This document shows, piece by piece, positions 1 to 5,538 of a DNA stretch of 8,447 nucleotides. The translations under genes were made by a program, and so were the position numbers. Positions within the stretch are counted from its first letter, which is position 1. The number at the start of each line of letters is the position of its first letter. Under the pieces are notes generated by a model. It was not told where the DNA came from. It searched no databases and saw only the letters and a program-made list of their open reading frames with translations. This DNA comes from Nocardioidaceae bacterium (GTDB lineage Bacteria > Actinomycetota > Actinomycetes > Propionibacteriales > Nocardioidaceae), in NCBI GenBank assembly GCA_013696365.1, contig JACCYS010000039.1, positions 1 to 8,447 on the forward strand, in the 5' to 3' direction.

Positions 1-1574
1 CGGCGCAGGCCGTAGGTCACCGCGTCGCGCAGTGCCTCCCACGACGCCTCGATGATGTTGTGCCCGACCCCGACCGTCACCCACGCGTCGTTGCCGTCGC
101 TGGTCTCGATCAGCACGCGGATCACCGCGTCGGTGCCGTGTCCCTGGTCGAGGATGCGGACCCGATAGTCGATCAGCTGGAAACTCGCCACCTGTGGGTA
201 GGCCTGTCCGATGGCCTGCCGCAGAGCATGGTCAAGCGCGTTGACCGGCCCGTTGCCCTCCCCGATCACCACGAATCGCTCCCCCGCGGCGTGCAGCTTG
301 ACCGTCGCCTCGGACAGTGCCTCGGCCTCGGGGTCTGGCGCCGACTCGGTCAACACCCGCCACGACTCGACGGTGAAGTACGACGGCCGGACTCCTTCGA
401 CCTCCTCGACCAGCAGCAGCTCGAACGAGGCGTCGGCGGCCTCGAAGGTGTAGCCGGCCTGCTCCATCTCCTTGACCCGCTTGGTGATCCGAGTGACCAG
501 CTGGCGGTCCTCGGCGAGGTCGAAGCCGAGTTCGCGGCCCTTGAGCTCGATGCTGGCCCGCCCGGCCAGCTCAGAAACCAGCATTCGCATGTCGTTGCCC
601 ACGTCGAGCGGGTCGGCGTGCTGGTAGAGGTCGGGGTCCACCTTGACGGCGCTGGCGTGCAGGCCAGCCTTGTGCGCGAAGGCCGACACCCCAACGTACG
701 GCTGGCGCGACGACGGCGGCACGTTGGTCACCTCGGCGACGGCGTGCGCGATGCGGGTGGCGTCGCGCAGCGACCCGGCCGGAACGACAGGGCGCTGCTG
801 CTTGAGCTGCAAGTTGGCGACCACCGCGATCAGGTCGGCGTTGCCGGTGCGCTCCCCATAGCCGTTGACGGTTCCCTGCACATGGGTGGCGCCGACCTCG
901 ACCGCGGCGAGCGTGTTGGCGACCGCGCAGCCGGTGTCGTTGTGGCAGTGGATGCCGACCCGGGCGCCGGCGTCCGCGGGCACCGTGCTGAGGACGTCGC
1001 CGACCACGTCACTCACCCGCGGCGGCAGCATGCCGCCGTTGGTGTCGCACAGCGCCACCACCTCAACGCCGGCCTCGACGGCGACCCGCAACACCTCCAA
1101 TGCGTAGGCCCGGTTGTCGCGGTAGCCGTCGAAGAAGTGCTCTGCGTCGAGGAACACCCGCAGCCCCTCGTTGCGCAGGTGCGCGACGGTGTCGCTGACC
1201 ATGGCGAGGTTCTCGTCCAGCGTCGTCCGCAGGGCACGCTCGACGTGCCGATCGTGGCTCTTGGCGACCAGTGTCACGACCGATGCACCAGAGTCGCGCA
1301 GGGCGGCGACCAGCGGGTCGTCGGCTGCGGCCATGCCGGGGCGGCGGGTGGCGCCGAAGGCCGCCAGCGTGGCGTGCCTCAGGGTGAGCTCACCACGGGC
1401 GCGGGCGAAGAACTCGGTGTCCTTGGGGTTCGAGCCCGGCCAGCCGCCCTCGATGAACCCGACTCCGAGCTCGTCGAGGTGTCGGGCGATCGACAGTTTG
1501 TCGGCGACCGACAGGCTCAGCCCCTCCTGCTGAGCGCCGTCGCGCAGGGTGGTGTCGTAGACATGCACGCTCAC
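1..1574 (-). CDS. cimA: (R)-citramalate synthase, 3' end cut by window edge
   Basis: Condenses pyruvate with acetyl-CoA to (R)-citramalate, the first step of the threonine-independent route to 2-oxobutyrate and isoleucine. About 524 residues are visible. The N-terminal DRE-TIM barrel opens with YDTTLRDGAQQEG (residues 6-18, with catalytic-type R11 and D12). The metal-binding HCHND follows at 209-213 and GERTGNAD at 240-247. A C-terminal LeuA-type regulatory domain (about 400-524) reaches NIIEASWEALRDAVTYG near the window edge. The family is usually about 520-540 residues, so only a few are missing. The YDTTLRDGAQQEG signature and overall length favour CimA over 2-isopropylmalate synthase or homocitrate synthase. 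The GTG start at 1572-1574 lies 5 nt after a GGTGAGG ribosome-binding site (1580-1586) that overlaps the ilvE stop codon, so the two are probably translationally coupled. Last visible gene of the leuB-ilvE-cimA operon. Confidence 0.93.
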   Translation of the reverse strand, partial: MSVHVYDTTLRDGAQQEGLSLSVADKLSIARHLDELGVGFIEGGWPGSNPKDTEFFARARGELTLRHATLAAFGATRRPGMAAADDPLVAALRDSGASVVTLVAKSHDRHVERALRTTLDENLAMVSDTVAHLRNEGLRVFLDAEHFFDGYRDNRAYALEVLRVAVEAGVEVVALCDTNGGMLPPRVSDVVGDVLSTVPADAGARVGIHCHNDTGCAVANTLAAVEVGATHVQGTVNGYGERTGNADLIAVVANLQLKQQRPVVPAGSLRDATRIAHAVAEVTNVPPSSRQPYVGVSAFAHKAGLHASAVKVDPDLYQHADPLDVGNDMRMLVSELAGRASIELKGRELGFDLAEDRQLVTRITKRVKEMEQAGYTFEAADASFELLLVEEVEGVRPSYFTVESWRVLTESAPDPEAEALSEATVKLHAAGERFVVIGEGNGPVNALDHALRQAIGQAYPQVASFQLIDYRVRILDQGHGTDAVIRVLIETSDGNDAWVTVGVGHNIIEASWEALRDAVTYGLR

Positions 1575-1579
1575 GATGG

Positions 1580-1586
1580 CCTCACC
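1580..1586 (-). promoter_or_regulatory. Ribosome-binding site of cimA overlapping the ilvE stop
   Basis: GGTGAGG on the minus strand, 5 nt before the cimA GTG start. The TGA in it is the ilvE stop codon. It decides the cimA start and implies coupling to ilvE translation. Confidence 0.6.
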
Positions 1587-2673
1587 GGACTCGATGCATC
1601 CATCCGTACCGGTCCTCTGCCCGCCCGTACTGGATGTCCAGCAGCGCCGACCGGGTGGCAGCGGTGACTGGGCCGGTCGTGTCGCCGTCGCCGTTGCGGG
1701 CCTCGCCTCCCGGCCAGGCCAGCCTGCCGACGGGAGTGACGACGGCGGCGGTGCCGCAGGCGAACACCTCGGTCACCTCGCCCGAGGCGACCCCGTCTCG
1801 CCACTCGTCGACGCTGAGGTGTCGCTCCACGACTTTGTGGCCACGGTCGTCGAGCAAGGTGAGGATGGAGTCGCGGGTGACCCCCTCGAGGATGGAGCCG
1901 GTCAGCTCGGGGGTGACCACCGACCCGTCGGCATGCACAAAGTACAGATTCATACCGCCGAGTTCCTCGACCCAGGTGTGCTCGATAGCATCGAGGAAGG
2001 CGACCTGCTCGCATCCGTTGGCCGCGGCCTCCTGCTGGGCCAGCAGGCTGGCCGCATAGTTGCCGCCGCACTTGGCCGCACCGGTCCCGCCGGGCGCGGC
2101 GCGGGTGTACTCCTGCGACAGCCAGATCGACACTGGCTTGACTCCGCCGGAGAAGTACGCGCCGGCTGGTGAGGTGATCACGCAGAAGGTGACGTGCCGG
2201 GCAGGTCGCACCCCGAGGAACACCTCGGAGGCGAACATGAACGGCCGCACGTACAGGCTGGTCTCGCCACCGCGCGGCACCCAGCCGACGTCGGTGCGCA
2301 CCAGGGCCTCGATGGCGTCGATGAACGTCTCGACCGGCAGCTCGGGCAACGCCAGCCGCCGAGCGGAGCGCTGGAAGCGGGCGGCGTTGGCGTCCGGTCG
2401 GAAAAGCCAGGTGGAGCCGTCGGCATGCCCATAGGCCTTCATGCCCTCGAAGATCTCTTGGGCGTAGTGCAGCACGGCGGTGGCCGGGTCGAGCGACAGC
2501 GGTCCGTACGCCTGCACCCGGCCGTCGTGCCAACCCTCGTCGGGGGTCCACTCGACCAGCGCCATGTGGTCACTGAAGTGCACCCCGAAGCCCGGGTTGG
2601 TGAGGATCTGCTCACGGCGGGCGTCGTCGGTGGGGGTGGAGGTCCGCGTGACCGGCAGTGTCGATCGGCTCAT
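1582..2673 (-). CDS. ilvE: Branched-chain amino acid aminotransferase
   Basis: Fold-type IV PLP enzyme of 363 residues that transfers the amino group between glutamate and the 2-oxo acids of Leu, Ile and Val. It performs the last biosynthetic step and the first catabolic one. Visible signatures are the YAQEIFEGMKAY region (70-81), SLYVRPFMFAS (139-149), the Schiff-base lysine K201 in GAAKCGGNYAAS, the EELGGMN segment (237-242) and the CGTAAVVTPVG phosphate-binding loop (306-316). Length and motifs match the actinobacterial BCAT subgroup II rather than D-amino acid transaminase. The ATG start (2671-2673) overlaps the leuB stop as ATGA. No good Shine-Dalgarno sequence precedes it, which suggests termination-reinitiation coupling. 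It makes chemical sense between leuB and cimA, since it finishes the pathways they feed. Confidence 0.95.
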   Translation of the reverse strand: MSRSTLPVTRTSTPTDDARREQILTNPGFGVHFSDHMALVEWTPDEGWHDGRVQAYGPLSLDPATAVLHYAQEIFEGMKAYGHADGSTWLFRPDANAARFQRSARRLALPELPVETFIDAIEALVRTDVGWVPRGGETSLYVRPFMFASEVFLGVRPARHVTFCVITSPAGAYFSGGVKPVSIWLSQEYTRAAPGGTGAAKCGGNYAASLLAQQEAAANGCEQVAFLDAIEHTWVEELGGMNLYFVHADGSVVTPELTGSILEGVTRDSILTLLDDRGHKVVERHLSVDEWRDGVASGEVTEVFACGTAAVVTPVGRLAWPGGEARNGDGDTTGPVTAATRSALLDIQYGRAEDRYGWMHRVR

Positions 2674-3746
2674 GCGGGCACGCTAACCGACGCCACCCGC
2701 GCGGCGATCGCCTCGCCGACCTCGCGGGTGCCGCGGCGGGTCGTGCCACGACCGGCCAGATCGGCAGCCACCGCAGACTCGATCCGCCGAGCGGCACCGT
2801 CGAGGCCGAGGTGCTCGGCGAGCATCGCCGCGGACAGGATCGCCGCGGTCGGGTCGGCCACCCCTTGACCGGCGATGTCGGGGGCAGAACCGTGCACCGG
2901 CTCAAACATGCTTGGGTTGGCGCGGTCGGGGTTTATGTTGCCGCTGGCGGCCAGGCCGATGCCACCGGTGACGGCCGCGGCCAAATCGGTAAGGATGTCG
3001 CCGAACAGGTTGTCGGTGACCACCACGTCGAATCGCGCCGGATCGGTGGTCATAAAGATGGTCGCCGCGTCGACGTGCAGGTAGTCGACCTCGACCTGGG
3101 GAAAGTCGGCCGCGACGTCGGCCACCGCCTGACTCCACAACGAGCCTGCATGCACCAGCACGTTGGTCTTGTGCACGAGCGTGAGCCGCCGCCGAGGACG
3201 CGAATCGGCCCGCCGGAACGCGTCGCGGACGACCCTGCCGATGCCGAAGGCGGTGTTGAGGCTGACCTCGGTCGCGATGGCCTGCGGCGTGCCCCCCCGC
3301 AGCACCCCCCCGTTCCCGACGTACGGCCCCTCGGTGCCCTCACGCACCACCACGAAGTCGACATCACCGGGCTCGCGCAGCGGCGACACCACCCCAGGCC
3401 AGAGTCGGGACGGCCGCAGGTTGACGTAGTGGTCGAGAGCGAAGCGCAGCCGCAACAGCAACCCCCGCTCGAGCAGGCCGGGCGGCAGCGCGGTGTCTCC
3501 AGGACGGCCCCCGACTGCGCCGAGCAGAATCGCGTCATGGGTACGGATCTCGTCGAGCACCGTGTCGGGCAGCACCTCGCCGGTCGCCAGATACCGATCG
3601 GCGCCGAGAATGAAGTGCTGTTCGTCAATGCCGACGCCGTCTGGGTCGGTGGCGGCACCCAGCACCCGCAGTGCCTCGGCGGTCACCTCCGGACCGATGC
3701 CGTCACCGCCGATGACGGCGAGGCTCACCGGCCGCCGGGTGCTCAA
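2670..3746 (-). CDS. leuB: 3-isopropylmalate dehydrogenase (probably also 3-methylmalate dehydrogenase)
   Basis: NAD-dependent oxidative decarboxylation of 3-isopropylmalate in leucine synthesis. Enzymes of this family also oxidise 3-methylmalate in the citramalate route, which fits cimA in the same operon. The protein has 358 residues if the TTG at 3744-3746 is used. Motifs: GGDGIGPEV (13-21), the substrate arginines in LLLRLRF and LRPSRLWPG (96-118), VVREGTEGPY (133-142), catalytic K193 in VHKTN, metal-binding D226, D250 and D254 (HVDAAT, DNLFGDILTD), and FEPVHGSAPDIAG (281-293). The start is uncertain. A GTG at 3726-3728 would give MSLAVIGGDG, closest to the usual family N-terminus. A strong GGAGGAGAG lies too far from TTG or GTG but is well placed for a CTG at 3759-3761. 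The 3' end overlaps ilvE by ATGA. Confidence 0.93.
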   Translation of the reverse strand: MSTRRPVSLAVIGGDGIGPEVTAEALRVLGAATDPDGVGIDEQHFILGADRYLATGEVLPDTVLDEIRTHDAILLGAVGGRPGDTALPPGLLERGLLLRLRFALDHYVNLRPSRLWPGVVSPLREPGDVDFVVVREGTEGPYVGNGGVLRGGTPQAIATEVSLNTAFGIGRVVRDAFRRADSRPRRRLTLVHKTNVLVHAGSLWSQAVADVAADFPQVEVDYLHVDAATIFMTTDPARFDVVVTDNLFGDILTDLAAAVTGGIGLAASGNINPDRANPSMFEPVHGSAPDIAGQGVADPTAAILSAAMLAEHLGLDGAARRIESAVAADLAGRGTTRRGTREVGEAIAARVASVSVPA

Positions 3747-3747
3747 C

Positions 3748-3876
3748 TCAGTTGTCGTCAGGACGCTCTCCTCCGTTGTCGCGCAGGTCGAGAGCGACCT
3801 GCAGCGCGCGTGCGGTCTCGTGGTTGTGGGTGCTGTGCTGACCGGGTGCCCAGTCGGCGGGATACATCTCGTACAT
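3748..3876 (-). CDS. Small hypothetical protein upstream of leuB (42 aa)
   Basis: I do not recognise a family. From the ATG at 3874-3876 it encodes 42 residues beginning MYEMYPADWAPGQ. They include a His/Asn patch (QHSTHNHET), one amphipathic stretch (ARALQVALDLRDN) and an acidic end. There is no signal peptide or membrane segment. The same frame is open back to a GTG at 3931-3933 (61 aa), but that codon sits at the base of a small hairpin and the added residues look unstructured, so the ATG is preferred. Most third codon positions are G or C, as expected for real coding DNA here. No clear ribosome-binding site precedes either start. It ends 1 nt before the leuB TTG and lies inside the operon leader, so it may be a real small protein, a coupling ORF for leuB translation, or chance. 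Confidence 0.45.
   Translation of the reverse strand: MYEMYPADWAPGQHSTHNHETARALQVALDLRDNGGERPDDN
3765..3774 (-). promoter_or_regulatory. Strong Shine-Dalgarno-like GGAGGAGAGC inside the small ORF, before leuB
   Basis: A purine-rich GGAGGAGAG on the minus strand lies in the last codons of the small upstream ORF. It is about 20 nt from the TTG and further from the GTG start candidates of leuB, but only about 7 nt (counted from GGAGGA) from an in-frame CTG at 3759-3761. It may load ribosomes for leuB directly or through reinitiation. The assignment is tentative. Confidence 0.4.
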
Positions 3877-3934
3877 GGGTCTGTCGCCGTCCTCGCTGCG
3901 TGCTGGCTGGGGGGCTGCTGAACCGGACCCCACC

Positions 3935-3949
3935 GTGGCGCACAGCCAC
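3935..3949. repeat. Small perfect hairpin near the upstream GTG of the small ORF
   Basis: GTGGC, GCACA loop, GCCAC: a perfect 5-bp stem. It can be lengthened with bulges by CC at 3933-3934 and GG at 3951-3952. In the minus-strand transcript it would partly bury the GTG start at 3931-3933. It could be a downstream part of the operon leader structure or simply a GC-rich coincidence. Confidence 0.3.
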
Positions 3950-3983
3950 CGGGTGACGATGATCGATGCGTGTCAGAGGCGCG

Positions 3984-4090
3984 GGCAGAGCGGGGTGATG
4001 CTCAACACCTGCGGCACTGCCGAAGCGAGGGATCCGTGGGCCAACGCCAAACGCCGCAGTGGGGATGGCCTCAGAAGGCCCCACTACGGC
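3984..4090 (-). promoter_or_regulatory. Candidate attenuator with mutually exclusive hairpins before leuB-ilvE-cimA
   Basis: Read on the minus strand. Arm 1, GCCGTAGTGGGG (4079-4090), pairs over 12 bp with arm 2, CCCCACTGCGGC (4053-4064). One pair is G-T, which would be a C-A mismatch in plus-strand RNA, so the fold favours the operon strand. Arm 2 can pair instead with GCCGCAG (4009-4015) over 7 bp, extendable to 9 with a bulge. That segment also lies in a weaker possible hairpin, GGCAG (4017-4021) with CTGCC (3984-3988) and GGTG (4006-4009) with CACC (3994-3997). Arm 1 also has a competitor: CTGCCG (4087-4092) with CGGCAG (4017-4022). The order of arms copies the 1:2, 2:3, 3:4 plan of amino acid attenuators. 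No long U-tract follows any hairpin, so a Rho-linked or non-canonical terminator would be needed. Confidence 0.5.
4053..4090 (-). terminator. 12-bp hairpin overlapping the leader peptide stop
   Basis: Arms 4079-4090 and 4053-4064 enclose a 14-nt loop that holds the leader TGA stop and a possible inner CCT/AGG helix. The downstream sequence GTTTGGCGTT has only short T runs. It is either the pause hairpin (1:2) of an attenuator or a weak terminator in its own right. Confidence 0.4.
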
Positions 4091-4118
4091 AGCGAAGGAT
4101 GACTACGAACCTCGGCAT
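4071..4118 (-). CDS. Putative branched-chain amino acid leader peptide (15 aa)
   Basis: A 15-codon frame, ATG at 4116-4118 to TGA at 4071-4073, encodes MPRFVVILRCRSGAF. Four consecutive codons specify Val-Val-Ile-Leu, the products of the operon that follows. Amino acid-rich leader peptides before ilv and leu genes are the established sensors of ribosome-mediated attenuation, including in actinobacteria. The last codons and the stop lie inside a 12-bp hairpin (4053-4090), so a ribosome stalled at Val/Ile/Leu codons (4095-4106) would sit just before its first arm. No good Shine-Dalgarno is seen. A TACGGT -10-like box ending 9 nt before the ATG would allow a leaderless transcript, which is common in actinobacteria. 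The call is inferred from position, composition and structure and is untested. Confidence 0.55.
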   Translation of the reverse strand: MPRFVVILRCRSGAF

Positions 4119-4240
4119 GACCCACGTACCGTACGCCCCCCCGCGCCGCCACCGCGACGTTCGTGGACAACCGTCTCACTCTGCGGGACCGACCGGTGGA
4201 CGTGCACACCGCATCAGAGCCCGGGCGTCAGACTCCGGGC
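4119..4240. other. Divergent intergenic region between the BCAA operon leader and the methyltransferase gene
   Basis: The whole stretch 3934-4240 has no confident full-size gene. Its left part holds the leader peptide and hairpins; this right part must hold the promoters for both directions. A plus-strand frame in phase with the methyltransferase is open from a GTG at 4163. A GCCCGG/CCGGGC inverted repeat (4219-4224 and 4235-4240) abuts the preferred GTG at 4241. I could not find a plus-strand promoter with good -10 and -35 boxes. Confidence 0.4.
4125..4135 (-). promoter_or_regulatory. Putative -10 element within palindrome CGTAC-G-GTACG
   Basis: On the minus strand, TACGGT (4128-4133) fits TANNNT and lies 9 nt before the leader ATG, so transcription could begin at or next to it. 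The box is inside a perfect 5-bp inverted repeat with a 1-nt centre, a possible operator. No convincing -35 is seen and a run of seven C/G lies just upstream (4136-4142). Low confidence. Confidence 0.25.
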
Positions 4241-4807
4241 GTGAGTGCACCGCCGGAGCTACCCGACATCGTGCGTCGGGCGCTGGACGTGTCCCGCAGC
4301 CAGGGATTCGTCAGCGCGACCCGGCACGAGACCGGCCGGTTGCTTGCGACCCTGGCAGCGATGCGACGCGGGACACTCGCCGAGCTGGGCACCGGCTGCG
4401 GGGTGGGGGCGGCATGGCTGTCCAGCGGTGCGGATTCTCAGGTGCGGATCGTCACCGCCGAGGTGGACCCAAGGCTCGCCGACCTGGCCCGCGACGTGTT
4501 CACCGACGACCAGCGGGTCGAGGTGTATGCCGGTGATTGGACGGCACTCGAGCAGTTCGCGCCGTTCTCGCTGCTGTTTGTGGACGTCCGTGAGGTCAAG
4601 CGCGGGTCGGTCGACGTGATCGCCGATTTGATGGAGCCCGGTGGTGTGGTCGTGCTGGACGACTTCACCCCCAGCACCCAGTGGCCGCCGACGTATCACG
4701 GGCGGGTGGACGAGATGCGCGAGCGTTGGCTCACCGACGAGCGCTTCACCGCGGTGGACGTGATGGTGACCGACGACGCCTCGGTCGTGCTGGCCGCCCG
4801 TCGCTGA
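4241..4807 (+). CDS. SAM-dependent O-methyltransferase-like protein
   Basis: A class I (Rossmann-fold) methyltransferase of 188 residues from the GTG at 4241; the substrate cannot be read from the sequence. Motif I is LAELGTGCGVGAAWL (47-60), with the acidic ribose-binding strand VTAEVD (71-76), a post-II AGDW (97-100), FVDVR (113-117) and the VVVLDDFTPS strand (137-146). The layout resembles the short actinobacterial family 3-like O-methyltransferases that act on small molecules. In-frame GTGs at 4163, 4196 and 4202 would add up to 26 residues. The start at 4241 is preferred because conserved-looking sequence begins there (PPELPDIVRRALDVSRSQGF), but no strong ribosome-binding site supports any of them. 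Its 3' end overlaps the convergent yczE-type gene by 62 nt. No neighbour tells its substrate. Confidence 0.8.
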   Translation: MSAPPELPDIVRRALDVSRSQGFVSATRHETGRLLATLAAMRRGTLAELGTGCGVGAAWLSSGADSQVRIVTAEVDPRLADLARDVFTDDQRVEVYAGDWTALEQFAPFSLLFVDVREVKRGSVDVIADLMEPGGVVVLDDFTPSTQWPPTYHGRVDEMRERWLTDERFTAVDVMVTDDASVVLAARR

Positions 4808-5477
4808 CGCCGCCGACCCCGCCCGTGCCACTGCGGGCGGCGCTCGCGGGCAGCTGGACCACCAGGTGCGGCAGGAAGGCCTGCACCAACGGTCCGATCA
4901 TCAGCGCATAGAGCACGGTGCCGATGCCAACGGTGCCGCCCAGCAGCCACCCCCCGGCGAGCACGCTTACCTCCAGCGAGGTACGCACCAACCGGACGCT
5001 GCGCCCGGTACGCCGTACCAGCCCGGTCATCAATCCGTCGCGCGGACCGGGACCGAACTGCGCGCCGATGTACATCGCGCCGGCAAGCCCGTTGAGCACG
5101 ATCCCGCCGATCAGCAGACCGGCACGCAACGTCAGCGACTCCGGTGTCGCGATCAGCGTCAGGCCGAGGTCGGTGACCAGTCCGATCGTCACCGCGTTAG
5201 CCAGCGTGCCGAGACCAGGCAACTGCCGCAGCGGGATCCACAGCAGCAGGACGACAACGCTCGCCAGGATGACCACCGTGCCGAACGACAACGCTGTGCG
5301 CTGCACGATGCCGTCGTGCAAGACGTCCCACGGGTCGAGGCCCAACACCGAGCGCACCATCATCGCCATCGACCAGCCGTAGAGAAACAGCCCGGCGAAC
5401 AGTTGCAGCAACCGGCGCCCAGTGCGGCCGACGGTCAGCTGTTCGCGGGGGGTCAGTGGCAGCAGCAACGTGGTCAC
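4746..5477 (-). CDS. YczE-family integral membrane protein
   Basis: A 243-residue membrane protein from the GTG at 5475-5477, resembling the YczE/YitT-like family whose transport or other role is unknown. Likely membrane spans are at about 24-44, 65-83, 92-111, 119-139 and 170-203. Family-like segments are FLYGWSMAMMVRSVLGLDPWDVLH (31-54, read across) and FGPGPRDGLMTG (141-152). The frame stays open to an ATG at 5567, but that start would lie inside the divergent regulator gene and place the AGTGG operator repeats in coding DNA, so the GTG is preferred. The last 20 residues are Arg/Pro-rich (ARPRRRRSPSRPPR) and are encoded antisense to the methyltransferase end. Pairs of yczE with a divergent mocR-type regulator are a known association, so this is the likely regulated target. 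Confidence 0.82.
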   Translation of the reverse strand: MTTLLLPLTPREQLTVGRTGRRLLQLFAGLFLYGWSMAMMVRSVLGLDPWDVLHDGIVQRTALSFGTVVILASVVVLLLWIPLRQLPGLGTLANAVTIGLVTDLGLTLIATPESLTLRAGLLIGGIVLNGLAGAMYIGAQFGPGPRDGLMTGLVRRTGRSVRLVRTSLEVSVLAGGWLLGGTVGIGTVLYALMIGPLVQAFLPHLVVQLPASAARSGTGGVGGVSDGRPARPRRRRSPSRPPR

Positions 5478-5481
5478 CGTC

Positions 5482-5536
5482 CCACTGTCGTTGCTAGTGG
5501 CCTCGATTTCCATAGCCACTTCGCGCATAGTGGTCT
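5482..5536. promoter_or_regulatory. Cluster of four AGTGG half-sites, probable MocR operator
   Basis: The 61-bp gap between the divergent starts holds AGTGGCCT at 5496-5503 (+), AGTGGTCT at 5529-5536 (+), AGTGGCTA at 5513-5520 (-) and AGTGGGAC at 5479-5486 (-). Same-strand copies are 33 and 34 bp apart, close to three helical turns. AGTGG-C-T/A-type direct repeats resemble half-sites reported for PdxR-like MocR regulators. This arrangement suits a dimeric regulator bridging two repeats and controlling both genes. Weak -10-like CATAGT (5526-5531) ends 7 nt before the regulator ATG. Confidence 0.55.
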
Positions 5537-5538
5537 GC

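Noticed and set aside
60..1667. Long plus-strand open frame (535 codons) opposite cimA
   Set aside because: It is antisense to a full set of CimA motifs. Its product is low-complexity Arg/Gly/Asp/Val sequence typical of the reverse frame of high-GC genes.
1571..2551. Minus-strand open frame (326 codons) shifted relative to ilvE
   Set aside because: Arg-rich translation of ilvE in another phase; ilvE has all BCAT motifs in its own frame.
2658..3956. Long plus-strand open frame (432 codons) opposite leuB
   Set aside because: Shadow of LeuB and the leader region; no recognisable domain and no ribosome-binding site.
3941..4118. T-box riboswitch before leuB
   Set aside because: I see no T-box bulge sequence (TGGNACCGCG-like) or specifier-loop layout. 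The leader peptide explanation fits better.
3970..4536. Plus-strand open frame covering the leader region and the methyltransferase start
   Set aside because: It runs out of phase through the methyltransferase, whose SAM motif is in another frame.
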